Below, one piece after another: positions 1-5,352 of a stretch of DNA of 13,455 nucleotides (the stretch's first letter is position 1; each line of letters begins with the position of its first letter). The DNA is taken from the NCBI GenBank assembly GCA_964473335.1, contig CAYYOO010000043.1, positions 1 to 13,455 on the forward strand, in the 5' to 3' direction. The position numbers were made by a program, and so were the translations under genes. Under the pieces are notes generated by a model. That model was not told the origin of the DNA and searched no databases. It worked only from the letters and a program-made list of their open reading frames with translations. This stretch comes from CAYZTD01 sp964473335 (GTDB lineage: Archaea; Thermoplasmatota; E2; DHVEG-1).

Positions 1-731
1 GCATCAGCAAGCCACATATGAAGTGGTGCAATAGCTGCTTTCATAAATAATGCTGAAATCAATAGCACAAACGCTATTTTATCTAGAAATGTTAGGCTTA
101 TGTTATTTGCAATAACCGCCATATTTAATGCATTGTATTGACCGTAGAAAATTGCTACAGCAAAAAGAACCATTAATGCACCAATGCTACTAATAACGAT
201 ATATTTGAATGCAGCTTGAACAGAGTTTTTCTTATGGTTCCAGAATGCAATTAAAGCAGCTGATGCAATAGAAGTAATCTCTAAAAAGACAAAGAAGTTA
301 AAAAGGTCACCAGTTAGAACCATACCAAGCATACCAACTGTCATAAGAAGGATTAAAGTGTAATATTTGTCTAGGCCTGTTTCACCCTTCATATATTTGA
401 GTGAATAAATTATTGCAACTATTGGTAAGATAACTGCAATAAGGGCCATAAAAGCACTAAAACCGTCAACTTCAAAAAATATTCTTACAACTGGATTTAC
501 ATTAGGATTAGAAGCACCGAAGCAATAAGTTCTAATTTTTTCATTGACTAAGACATCGTTAGCAAGAATCACTCCAAAAAATCCTGTAAGAAGTGTTATA
601 AATACAACAAAAACATCTCTCAGTTTTGAATGTAACATACCAAAGAGAGGTGTTAAAAATGCACCTAACAGTGGAACTGCAACGATAAGTGCAGGAGAAT
701 GAGTTAACAAATAATCAAAGATTTCATTCAT
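1..731 (-). CDS. mnhD: Mrp/Mbh-type antiporter subunit D (MnhD/MbhH-like), partial
   Basis: Open frame with no stop, running off the left edge; 243 complete codons are visible. The product is a hydrophobic proton-antiporter-M family protein (the NuoL/M/N and MrpA/D superfamily), a membrane subunit that moves H+ and probably exchanges it for Na+. Visible family marks are the acidic residue in a mid-membrane helix (Glu151 in FVFLEITS) and the lysine helix followed by PLHMWLADA (Lys231). Both correspond to the key Glu/Lys charges of antiporter-like subunits. The ATG at 731 overlaps the stop of the preceding MnhC gene by 4 bases (ATGA), implying translational coupling. The next gene, out of view, would show whether this belongs to a plain Mrp antiporter, a membrane-bound hydrogenase or a related complex. 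MrpA- or NuoN-like identity is possible, but the position after MnhC favours MnhD. Confidence 0.86.
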   Translation of the reverse strand, partial: MNEIFDYLLTHSPALIVAVPLLGAFLTPLFGMLHSKLRDVFVVFITLLTGFFGVILANDVLVNEKIRTYCFGASNPNVNPVVRIFFEVDGFSAFMALIAVILPIVAIIYSLKYMKGETGLDKYYTLILLMTVGMLGMVLTGDLFNFFVFLEITSIASAALIAFWNHKKNSVQAAFKYIVISSIGALMVLFAVAIFYGQYNALNMAVIANNISLTFLDKIAFVLLISALFMKAAIAPLHMWLAD

Positions 732-1072
732 TCCTCATCACCTCTTATCTTTCTAGAATCAAGAGTGCCATACAGTTTATAGATATGAATTACAAAAGAG
801 ATCATTAAAGCAAGAACTGCAACACCAATAACAATACTAGTAAGTGTTAATGCTTGTGGAACTGGTAAGCTCATAAGACCCTTTGGAGCACTAGTATAAA
901 TTGGTGCTACACTATTTTGTCTAAAACCTAGTGTTATAAGAAACAAATTTACACCACTTTGGATGAGAGTAATACCAATTACAATTTTGATTAAGTTTCT
1001 TTTAAAGACAACTGCAATTAAACCTATGAGTATTAATCCTACTACAGCAATATAAGGAATGTTGTAGATCAT
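728..1072 (-). CDS. mnhC: Mrp/Mbh-type antiporter subunit C (MnhC/MbhG, NuoK-like)
   Basis: Encodes 114 residues, the usual size of MnhC/NuoK-like subunits, with three membrane helices (about 5-24, 28-50 and 72-98). The family signature is clear: NLIKIVIGITLIQSGVNLFL in helix 2 and VPQALTLTSIVIGVAV at the start of helix 3. It acts in the membrane next to MnhD as part of the ion-translocating module. One oddity is that the usual DPLPQAL motif reads LPVPQAL, so the commonly conserved aspartate is replaced by leucine. The start overlaps the MnhB stop (ATGA, 1069-1072) and the stop overlaps the MnhD start (728-731), so it sits in a tightly coupled operon. A purine-rich GGGGGAAG precedes the ATG. 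Family assignment is secure; membership in an Mrp versus Mbh complex is open. Confidence 0.9.
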   Translation of the reverse strand: MIYNIPYIAVVGLILIGLIAVVFKRNLIKIVIGITLIQSGVNLFLITLGFRQNSVAPIYTSAPKGLMSLPVPQALTLTSIVIGVAVLALMISFVIHIYKLYGTLDSRKIRGDEE

Positions 1073-1551
1073 TTTTTATCTTCCCCCATCTTTGTTGTGG
1101 CATAAGCCATTACTAGAACTATAGCAAATAGACCAGCAATTACTTTTAGACCCACTGCAAAGTTCATAATAGGCAGGGTTCCAGCTGAATTCAGAATACC
1201 AACAGTTGAACCTTTATCAGGAACAACGTTTAAGAATAGGTTACTGTCAAACAGAAAATTATTGAAAAAAACTCCAGCTGCCAAGAGGCCAAGGATAGCT
1301 GTTCCAATAAAAACAATTGCACCAGTACTCTCTAGATCTGACAAGTGTTTCTCTTTTACTTTTTTCATAGTCCAAACTGAGCCATATGCAACAAGTATCA
1401 TAGCCGCACCAGATGCAACAATTGCACCACCCTGAAAACCACCGCCAGGGGTCAAATGGCCGTGTGCGATAACATAAAGACCGTATATTGTTACAAAAGG
1501 AAAGGCAATACCTGCTATTGTTTTAACTATCTTACTCATGCCACCGCTCAT
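1069..1551 (-). CDS. mnhB: Mrp/Mbh-type antiporter subunit B (MnhB/MbhF)
   Basis: Encodes 160 residues matching the MnhB family (PF04039). The signature HGHLTPGGGFQGG lies at residues 30-42 after the first helix, and three further helices are visible (about 43-60, 76-98 and 127-151). MnhB is a membrane subunit of the Mrp antiporter module found in Na+/H+ antiporters and in membrane-bound hydrogenase-type complexes. The ATG at 1551 overlaps the stop of the upstream frame (ATGA, 1548-1551). A perfect AGGAGG lies at 1560-1565 with 8-base spacing, which supports this start over Met5. The sequence between helices 3 and 4 (FNNFLFDSNLFLN) is longer than a simple turn and probably faces outward. The gene ends in the ATGA shared with MnhC. 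Confidence 0.91.
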   Translation of the reverse strand: MSGGMSKIVKTIAGIAFPFVTIYGLYVIAHGHLTPGGGFQGGAIVASGAAMILVAYGSVWTMKKVKEKHLSDLESTGAIVFIGTAILGLLAAGVFFNNFLFDSNLFLNVVPDKGSTVGILNSAGTLPIMNFAVGLKVIAGLFAIVLVMAYATTKMGEDKK

Positions 1552-1637
1552 TTATGAAACCTCCTAAAAGCAAGAACAACACCAGCAACAGCAGTAAATA
1601 GAACTGTTGCTTCACCAAGTGTATCAAAACCTCTGTA
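1548..1637 (-). CDS. C-terminal fragment of an MbhE/MrpA-tail-like antiporter subunit
   Basis: The last 29 codons and stop of a gene whose 5' part is hidden in the N block. The visible peptide begins YRGFDTLGEATVLFTA and ends FRRFHK. The (Y/F)RGFDTLGE motif is typical of the C-terminal domain of MrpA and of the small MbhE-type subunit that carries this domain separately in archaeal complexes. It is not part of MnhG, although the reading frame happens to stay open through the Ns. Since Mbh-type operons place two small subunits (MbhD-like DUF4040, then MbhE-like) between MnhG and MnhB, this is probably the end of the second. The stop overlaps the MnhB start by 4 bases. Confidence 0.72.
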   Translation of the reverse strand, partial: YRGFDTLGEATVLFTAVAGVVLAFRRFHK

Positions 1638-1737
1638 NNNNNNNNNNNNNNNNNNNNNNNNNNNNNNNNNNNNNNNNNNNNNNNNNNNNNNNNNNNNNNN
1701 NNNNNNNNNNNNNNNNNNNNNNNNNNNNNNNNNNNNN
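1638..1737. other. Assembly gap (100 Ns)
   Basis: A run of exactly 100 Ns. A round 100 is the usual placeholder for a scaffold gap of unknown length, so the true distance cannot be read from the coordinates. On the minus strand the gap falls after residue 104 of MnhG and before the last 29 residues of an MbhE-like protein. It therefore hides the MnhG tail and probably one or two small antiporter genes. Confidence 0.98.
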
Positions 1738-2051
1738 GGTTTTACACCACTTTTGTGTGCAGCTCGAGCTAATGCATGAGCGCCAGTAGGGTTTGTTAGA
1801 AGAATTGCAACTAAGGCAATGCCTGTGTGAAACGCAAGTGATCCGCCATCAGCAACTGAATCAAAAAACCACATCTTAAGACCAAGAAGTATCACAGAAC
1901 CAAGAATAAAAATCGAACCAAAAGTAGTACATTTTGTTCCAGCATGAAGCCTTGTGTATACATCTGGGAAACGAATAAGACCAATTCCTGCAATTATATT
2001 GAAAAATACACCTATTGAAAGAAGTATATAGATAATAATTTCAAAAATCAT
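1738..2051 (-). CDS. mnhG: Mrp/Mbh-type antiporter subunit G (MnhG/MbhC), 3' end lost in gap
   Basis: The first 104 residues of an MnhG/YufB family protein (PF03334), a small three-helix membrane subunit of the Mrp module. Signatures are IGLIRFPDVYTRLHAGTK at residues 23-40 and TNPTGAHALARAAH at 86-99, the two conserved blocks of the family. Family members are roughly 110-130 residues, so only a short tail should be missing. The ATG at 2051 has an excellent AGGGAGGTGA ribosome-binding site 9 bases upstream and follows the MnhF stop after 2 bases. Read straight through the Ns, a 167-residue protein would appear, but its last 29 residues belong to a different subunit. The gene should be treated as broken by the assembly, not as a fusion. 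Confidence 0.87.
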
Positions 2052-2053
2052 AT

Positions 2054-2335
2054 CTAAAAGTCACCTCCCTCAAGATACTTAGCAATGAACAAGGTTGAAA
2101 TAAACGAAAGAAGGGCATAAACAATTGCTACATCAATATATATCACAGATTTAGATATAACTCCAAAAATGACCATACTAACAATTACTAAAGTATTGAT
2201 TGTATCAAGACCAACAATCCTATCTGGAGCAGTAGGTCCTTTTACAACTCTAATGATTGCAAGAACCACCGGTATAAATAAAAACGCTAAAATCCCTAAA
2301 TATGTAAAAATTAGTTGTTCAGTTACTTCAATCAT
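2054..2335 (-). CDS. mnhF: Mrp/Mbh-type antiporter subunit F (MnhF/MbhB)
   Basis: Encodes 93 residues with three predicted helices (about 9-31, 41-61 and 65-87), the usual size and shape of MnhF (PF04066). The loop after helix 1 carries the family signature GPTAPDRIVGLD (residues 33-44), including the conserved Asp-Arg and the following Asp. MnhF is a small membrane subunit at the interface of the antiporter module. Its start overlaps the MnhE stop in an ATGA (2332-2335) and its stop precedes the MnhG start by 2 bases, so E, F and G are clearly co-transcribed. The assignment is secure from motif, size and neighbours together. Confidence 0.92.
   Translation of the reverse strand: MIEVTEQLIFTYLGILAFLFIPVVLAIIRVVKGPTAPDRIVGLDTINTLVIVSMVIFGVISKSVIYIDVAIVYALLSFISTLFIAKYLEGGDF
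2061..2070 (-). promoter_or_regulatory. Strong Shine-Dalgarno site for mnhG
   Basis: Minus-strand AGGGAGGTGA, a near-full match to the complement of the archaeal 16S 3' end. It lies 9 bases before the mnhG ATG, inside the last codons of mnhF. This is the one junction in the operon that is not an ATGA overlap, so mnhG may start by independent ribosome loading. Confidence 0.8.
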
Positions 2336-2850
2336 TCAGAAATCCTCCTGATCCATTTTGGAAAATTAGCACAAACATGCTTGCAGTCAACAGTTTTTTT
2401 CAAAAACTCCTCTTTTACATTTATCCAGTGGATATAGAGATTGTTATCTTTTTCATCTATATCAACAGTCAAAGTCCCAGGTGTAAGTGTAATAGAATTT
2501 GCAAGCATGGTTATACCTAGATCCGTTTTTAACTTAGGATCAATTTTAACAATACCTGGATTGATCTTTCCTGAAATCACTCTAAATGCTACATCGATAT
2601 TTGCTTTAGCAAGAGCAACAAAGAACGGTCCAATCAAATATCCAAGGAATGTAAACCATCGAACAGGATTTACCATTCTAAAATCTTTTTTAACAAAAAT
2701 GTTTCTTCCAACAATACCTACTATTACAGATAAAATTAGTCCAAAAACTAGTTCAAAAGGACTCCAAAGACCTAAGAGGTCTCCACTCTCAAGTGTTAAT
2801 ATCAGGTATGTAATAAAACATACTATAGTTGTTACAATAAATGCCAGCAT
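2332..2850 (-). CDS. mnhE: Mrp/Mbh-type antiporter subunit E (MnhE/MbhA)
   Basis: Encodes a 172-residue MnhE family protein (PF01899): N-terminal membrane helices and then a soluble domain with the signature ANSITLTPGTLTVD and a following IHWI. It is the first gene of the visible antiporter operon. I chose the ATG at 2850 because a GGGAGG (2860-2865) stands 9 bases upstream, the same spacing as for mnhG. The ATG at 2856 would leave only 3 bases, and a TTG at 2889 (185 residues) has no ribosome-binding site. The stop overlaps the mnhF start (ATGA). MnhE is required for assembly or function of Mrp complexes; its exact catalytic contribution is not settled in the family. Confidence is high for family and moderate for the start. 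Confidence 0.9.
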   Translation of the reverse strand: MLAFIVTTIVCFITYLILTLESGDLLGLWSPFELVFGLILSVIVGIVGRNIFVKKDFRMVNPVRWFTFLGYLIGPFFVALAKANIDVAFRVISGKINPGIVKIDPKLKTDLGITMLANSITLTPGTLTVDIDEKDNNLYIHWINVKEEFLKKTVDCKHVCANFPKWIRRISE

Positions 2851-2856
2851 ACGCAT

Positions 2857-2886
2857 TTTCCTCCCTATTTTATATAATCTTTCGTC
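2857..2886 (-). promoter_or_regulatory. Promoter/ribosome-binding region of the antiporter operon
   Basis: Reading the minus strand, GGACGAAAG is followed by ATTATATAAAAT, a good BRE-plus-TATA match, and then by AGGGAGGAAA just before the mnhE start. The TATA element is only about 20-28 bases from the ATG, so transcription from it would begin close to the start codon and leave the Shine-Dalgarno site outside the transcript. Either a second, further upstream promoter (AT-rich at about 2905-2925) is used, or the TATA match is fortuitous. Confidence 0.4.
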
Positions 2887-3002
2887 CAACTGTAATTCTA
2901 ATGCTTTTTAATATTTTATGGTTTAATTAATTATTAGAAAAATACCTCAAATCTAATAAAAGAAAATAGTATTTCAAAGTTTGAAAAAATGGGGAGTCAT
3001 AA

Positions 3003-3665
3003 ATGAATGTAAAGCTTATTGGATACACACCTGACCCAGAAAAAATCCCTGCAATGGCAGCAAAACTAACACACAGTAAAACCAAACCAGAAAACCTTGA
3101 TAAATCAAGTGATAAAGAACTAAATGAAATTCTTAAATATGTTTTAAAAGCAGGGCACACTAGTGTTATAGAACACACTAGTTTTACATTTGCAATAAGT
3201 GATGTTAGTAGAAGTCTTACCCATCAATTAGTTAGACATAGGATCGCAAGTTATGCTCAGCAAAGCCAGCGTTATGTAGATTTCAAAGAACCAAACTATG
3301 TCATCCCGCCAACGATTGCTAAGAATAAAGATATGAAAGAAGCTTATGAAAAAACAATGGATAAAATATGGGAGGAATATAACAAACTACTTGAACTAGG
3401 TATACCGCAACAAGATTCGCGTTTTGTGCTTCCAAATGCAGCATGTACAAACATAATAGTTACAATGAATGCACGAAGTCTAATGAATTTTTTTGAACTA
3501 AGAACATGCATGCATGCACAATGGGAGATACGAAAACTAGCAAACAAGATGCTTGTGATTGTAAAAAAAGTAGCACCAATTATTTTTAAAGATGCAGGAC
3601 CTACTTGTAAAACAAAAGGGTATTGTCCTGAAAATAAAAAGGATTGCCCACTCTATCCAAAGTGA
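3003..3665 (+). CDS. thyX: Flavin-dependent thymidylate synthase ThyX
   Basis: Encodes 220 residues, the normal ThyX length. The enzyme methylates dUMP to dTMP using methylene-tetrahydrofolate or an archaeal equivalent as carbon donor, with FAD and NADPH as reductant. The diagnostic RHRX7S motif is present as RHRIASYAQQS (residues 78-88), followed by QRYVDF. Later conserved blocks are QDSRFVLPNA (137-146) and FFELRTCMHAQWEIR (163-177), which form the nucleotide and flavin sites. The C-terminus carries three cysteines (C202, C208, C215) around GPTCKTKGYCPE. The ATG is preceded by GGGGAGT at 2991-2997. arfC, a flavin-pathway gene, follows after 6 bases. thyX is divergent from the antiporter operon and leads the small plus-strand cluster. 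The assignment is very secure. Confidence 0.97.
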   Translation: MNVKLIGYTPDPEKIPAMAAKLTHSKTKPENLDKSSDKELNEILKYVLKAGHTSVIEHTSFTFAISDVSRSLTHQLVRHRIASYAQQSQRYVDFKEPNYVIPPTIAKNKDMKEAYEKTMDKIWEEYNKLLELGIPQQDSRFVLPNAACTNIIVTMNARSLMNFFELRTCMHAQWEIRKLANKMLVIVKKVAPIIFKDAGPTCKTKGYCPENKKDCPLYPK

Positions 3666-3671
3666 TAACTT

Positions 3672-4304
3672 ATGAAAAGACCTTATGTTTTTATTAATTG
3701 TGCGATGAGCCTTGATGGAAAAATTGCTTCAAAAGAAGGAAAACAAATTAGAATTTCCTGTGATGAAGACATAAAAAGGATGTATAAACTTAGAAACAAG
3801 TCAGATGCAGTCCTCGTTGGAATAAACACGGTTCTAAATGACGATCCAAAGCTCACAGTTAAAGAAAAATATGTAAAAAATCCCAAGAACCCTATAAGAA
3901 TCGTACTTGACACCAATTGTAAAACACCTATAAATTCATTAGTTGTAAATGATAAAGCAAAAACCTATGTTATTGTTGGAACTGATTGTAAAAAAACATA
4001 TGGAGATAATGTCGAAATAATCAAATGTAAAACAAAAAAAGGATCAATTGACTTAATAGATTTTCTTGATAAAATATATGAAAAAGGAATCAAAAAATTA
4101 ATGGTCGAGGGCGGAAGTAAAGTGATTACTAGTTTTATTTCTCAAAAACTAGTTGATGACATATATGTTTATGTTGGATCAATTATTATAGGGGGGAAAA
4201 ACACTCCTTCATTTGTATCTATATTAGATTCAAATTTAAAATTAAATCTTGTTGACACAAAAAAAATAGGATCGGGAATGCTACTTCATTATAAGATAGG
4301 ATAA
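3672..4304 (+). CDS. arfC: 2,5-diamino-6-ribosylamino-pyrimidinone 5'-phosphate reductase (RibD reductase family)
   Basis: Encodes 210 residues of the RibD C-terminal/ArfC family (COG1985). In archaea this enzyme uses NAD(P)H to reduce the ribosyl side chain of the diaminopyrimidinone phosphate to the ribityl form, before deamination, on the way to riboflavin and the F420 chromophore. Motifs are FINCAMSLDGKIAS (7-20), VLVGINTVLNDDP (47-59), IRIVLDTNCKTP (75-86), MVEGGSKV (144-151) and IIIGGKNTPSFV (171-182). There is no deaminase domain, as expected for the stand-alone archaeal enzyme. It follows thyX by 6 bases and precedes the Mut7-C gene by 1 base, so one transcript is likely. The related pterin-type dihydrofolate reductase fold is an alternative reading, but the EGG and GGKNTPS motifs favour ArfC. 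Confidence 0.9.
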   Translation: MKRPYVFINCAMSLDGKIASKEGKQIRISCDEDIKRMYKLRNKSDAVLVGINTVLNDDPKLTVKEKYVKNPKNPIRIVLDTNCKTPINSLVVNDKAKTYVIVGTDCKKTYGDNVEIIKCKTKKGSIDLIDFLDKIYEKGIKKLMVEGGSKVITSFISQKLVDDIYVYVGSIIIGGKNTPSFVSILDSNLKLNLVDTKKIGSGMLLHYKIG

Positions 4305-4305
4305 A

Positions 4306-4764
4306 ATGAAATTTTTATGTGACCAAATGCTTGGAACACTTGCTAAATGGCTTAGGATATGCGGCTTTGATACTTATTATGCAAAAAGACACACAAAAGA
4401 CAAAAAACTAATAGATATTGCAAAAAAAGAAGACCGTGTTTTAATAACTAGGGATAAAGAGCTTGTTTACAATGCTAAAAGAGAACAAGTTAAAACAATA
4501 AAAATAGAAACCAAGGATTTAGATGAACAACTCAAGATTGTTTTAAGTAAGGTTGATATAGAGAAAGGTCTAATTCTGTCTAGATGTACGATATGTAATG
4601 GTCTTTTAGAAAAAATATCAAAAAAAAATGTAAAAGAAAAAGTCCCAAAAATGGTATTTGAAAATAATAATGATTTTTTATATTGTAGACGATGTGATAA
4701 GATATATTGGAAAGGAACACATTACAAAAAAATGCTTGATAAAATAGATGAATTGTGTAAGTAA
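4306..4764 (+). CDS. Mut7-C RNase domain protein with zinc ribbon
   Basis: Encodes 152 residues, the usual size of stand-alone archaeal Mut7-C proteins (PF01927, COG1656). The N-terminal half is a PIN-like nuclease fold. It begins KFLCDQMLGTLAKWLRICGF with Asp6 as a probable metal ligand, and has VLITRDKEL with Asp50 as another. The C-terminal half is a zinc ribbon with C94, C97, C127 and C130 (CTIC and CRRC), ending in the family's typical IYWKGTHYKKM. The family is predicted to be RNase-like; its substrate is not established, and I claim none. It starts 1 base after arfC. The stop is 7 bases from the convergent DUF424 stop, so the two transcripts must end in or overlap each other. Confidence 0.9.
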   Translation: MKFLCDQMLGTLAKWLRICGFDTYYAKRHTKDKKLIDIAKKEDRVLITRDKELVYNAKREQVKTIKIETKDLDEQLKIVLSKVDIEKGLILSRCTICNGLLEKISKKNVKEKVPKMVFENNNDFLYCRRCDKIYWKGTHYKKMLDKIDELCK

Positions 4765-4771
4765 TTCTCTT

Positions 4772-5068
4772 TTATATCATTCTAACCATTTGAGCGTGAG
4801 GTATACCTTTAATTTTTAACACACAATCTGGATCAACTAGGCCAATTTTTATTGCACAATCTACAGTTTCTTTTCCAACTAAGTTTGCGATAGTTGCTTC
4901 CTCTAAAAATTTCTTGAGAACATCAGATGATACTCTTTCACCATCATAAAAAGATTTACTGACATCGATTTGAAGGGATCCTTCTTCAAATTTTTTACCT
5001 ATTAGTTCTTCATCACAGGCTCCAATAAGAAGATCATTTCCCTGTTTGTATTTTTTAATGCTTATCAT
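4772..5068 (-). CDS. DUF424 family protein
   Basis: Encodes 98 residues matching the archaeal DUF424 family (PF04242, COG2412). Visible conserved blocks are LIGKKFEEG (residues 22-30), VSKSFYDGE (36-44), ATIANLVGKETVD (58-70) and GIPHAQMVRM (88-97). The protein is small and soluble, with no membrane segment or metal motif. Members are widely conserved in archaea but have no established function, so none is given. The gene is convergent with the Mut7-C gene and divergent from DP1 across a 284-base AT-rich region that holds its promoter (a minus-strand TATAAAA-type element around 5121-5130). No clear Shine-Dalgarno site precedes the ATG at 5068. Confidence 0.88.
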   Translation of the reverse strand: MISIKKYKQGNDLLIGACDEELIGKKFEEGSLQIDVSKSFYDGERVSSDVLKKFLEEATIANLVGKETVDCAIKIGLVDPDCVLKIKGIPHAQMVRMI

Positions 5069-5111
5069 ACAATCATTTGCTCTTTTTTAGTACTCTACAA
5101 TTTAATGTTAG

Positions 5112-5153
5112 TTTTTAGTGTTTTATATTATTTTCTCTAATATAAACTAAAAA
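5112..5153. repeat. Imperfect inverted repeat in the DUF424-DP1 intergenic region
   Basis: The left arm is TTTTTAGT (5112-5119), a 3-base bulge, then TTATATTA (5123-5130). After a 7-base loop (5131-5137) comes TAATATAA (5138-5145) and ACTAAAAA (5146-5153). The two arms pair over 16 bases with only the bulge unpaired. The repeat overlaps the likely DUF424 TATA element, so it could be an operator or a hairpin in one of the divergent transcripts. In such AT-rich DNA some pairing arises by chance, but a stem of this length is less expected. Confidence 0.6.
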
Positions 5154-5227
5154 AACGATTTATTTATTTTGAAGAAGCCCTCAATCTATAATTTTTTCCT
5201 TTTTCGACAAAAAAGCATGATTTTATG

Positions 5228-5247
5228 CAAAGATTTTTATATAAGTA
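5228..5247 (+). promoter_or_regulatory. Probable TATA/BRE promoter for DP1
   Basis: CAAAGATTTTTATATAAGTA is a good archaeal promoter match (A-rich BRE then TTTATATAA). Initiation about 25 bases downstream (near 5266) would leave a leader of roughly 85 bases before the DP1 start. The leader holds the 13-base palindrome at 5322-5334. Confidence 0.55.
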
Positions 5248-5321
5248 CTTCTCAAAAAACTTGTTAAATAATCTTTTTCTTTGACCGCAATAATAAAAAC
5301 ACATTAATTCATACAGTTTGT

Positions 5322-5334
5322 ACTAAAATTTAGT
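5322..5334. repeat. Short palindrome before the DP1 start
   Basis: ACTAAA-A-TTTAGT is a perfect 6-base inverted repeat about one base, 18 bases before the DP1 ATG. Its half-site TTTAGT also occurs at 5087-5092 and in both arms of the larger inverted repeat at 5112-5153. It is therefore a candidate protein-binding element shared by the divergent promoters. Confidence 0.45.
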
Positions 5335-5352
5335 TTTTCGTGGGATAATAGG

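Noticed and set aside
1607..1789. Plus-strand frame running through the N block
   Set aside because: Half of it is Ns and the rest is antisense to antiporter genes.
2441..2911. Plus-strand open frame of about 156 codons opposite mnhE
   Set aside because: It lies antisense to a well-supported MnhE gene, has no ribosome-binding site and shows no recognisable motif.
3155..3190. Direct repeat of ACACTAGT-like sequence within thyX
   Set aside because: It encodes the natural GHTSVIEHTSF stretch of ThyX, so the repeat follows from the protein sequence.
5215..5228. GCAT-GATTTT-ATGC short inverted repeat just before the DP1 TATA element
   Set aside because: Only four base pairs around a six-base loop; easily due to chance.
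5069..5352. Canonical archaeal replication-origin boxes (ORB-type) or an adjacent orc1/cdc6 gene
   Set aside because: I looked because DP1 can lie near origins, but found no ORB-like G-rich repeats and no Orc1/Cdc6 gene in the window.
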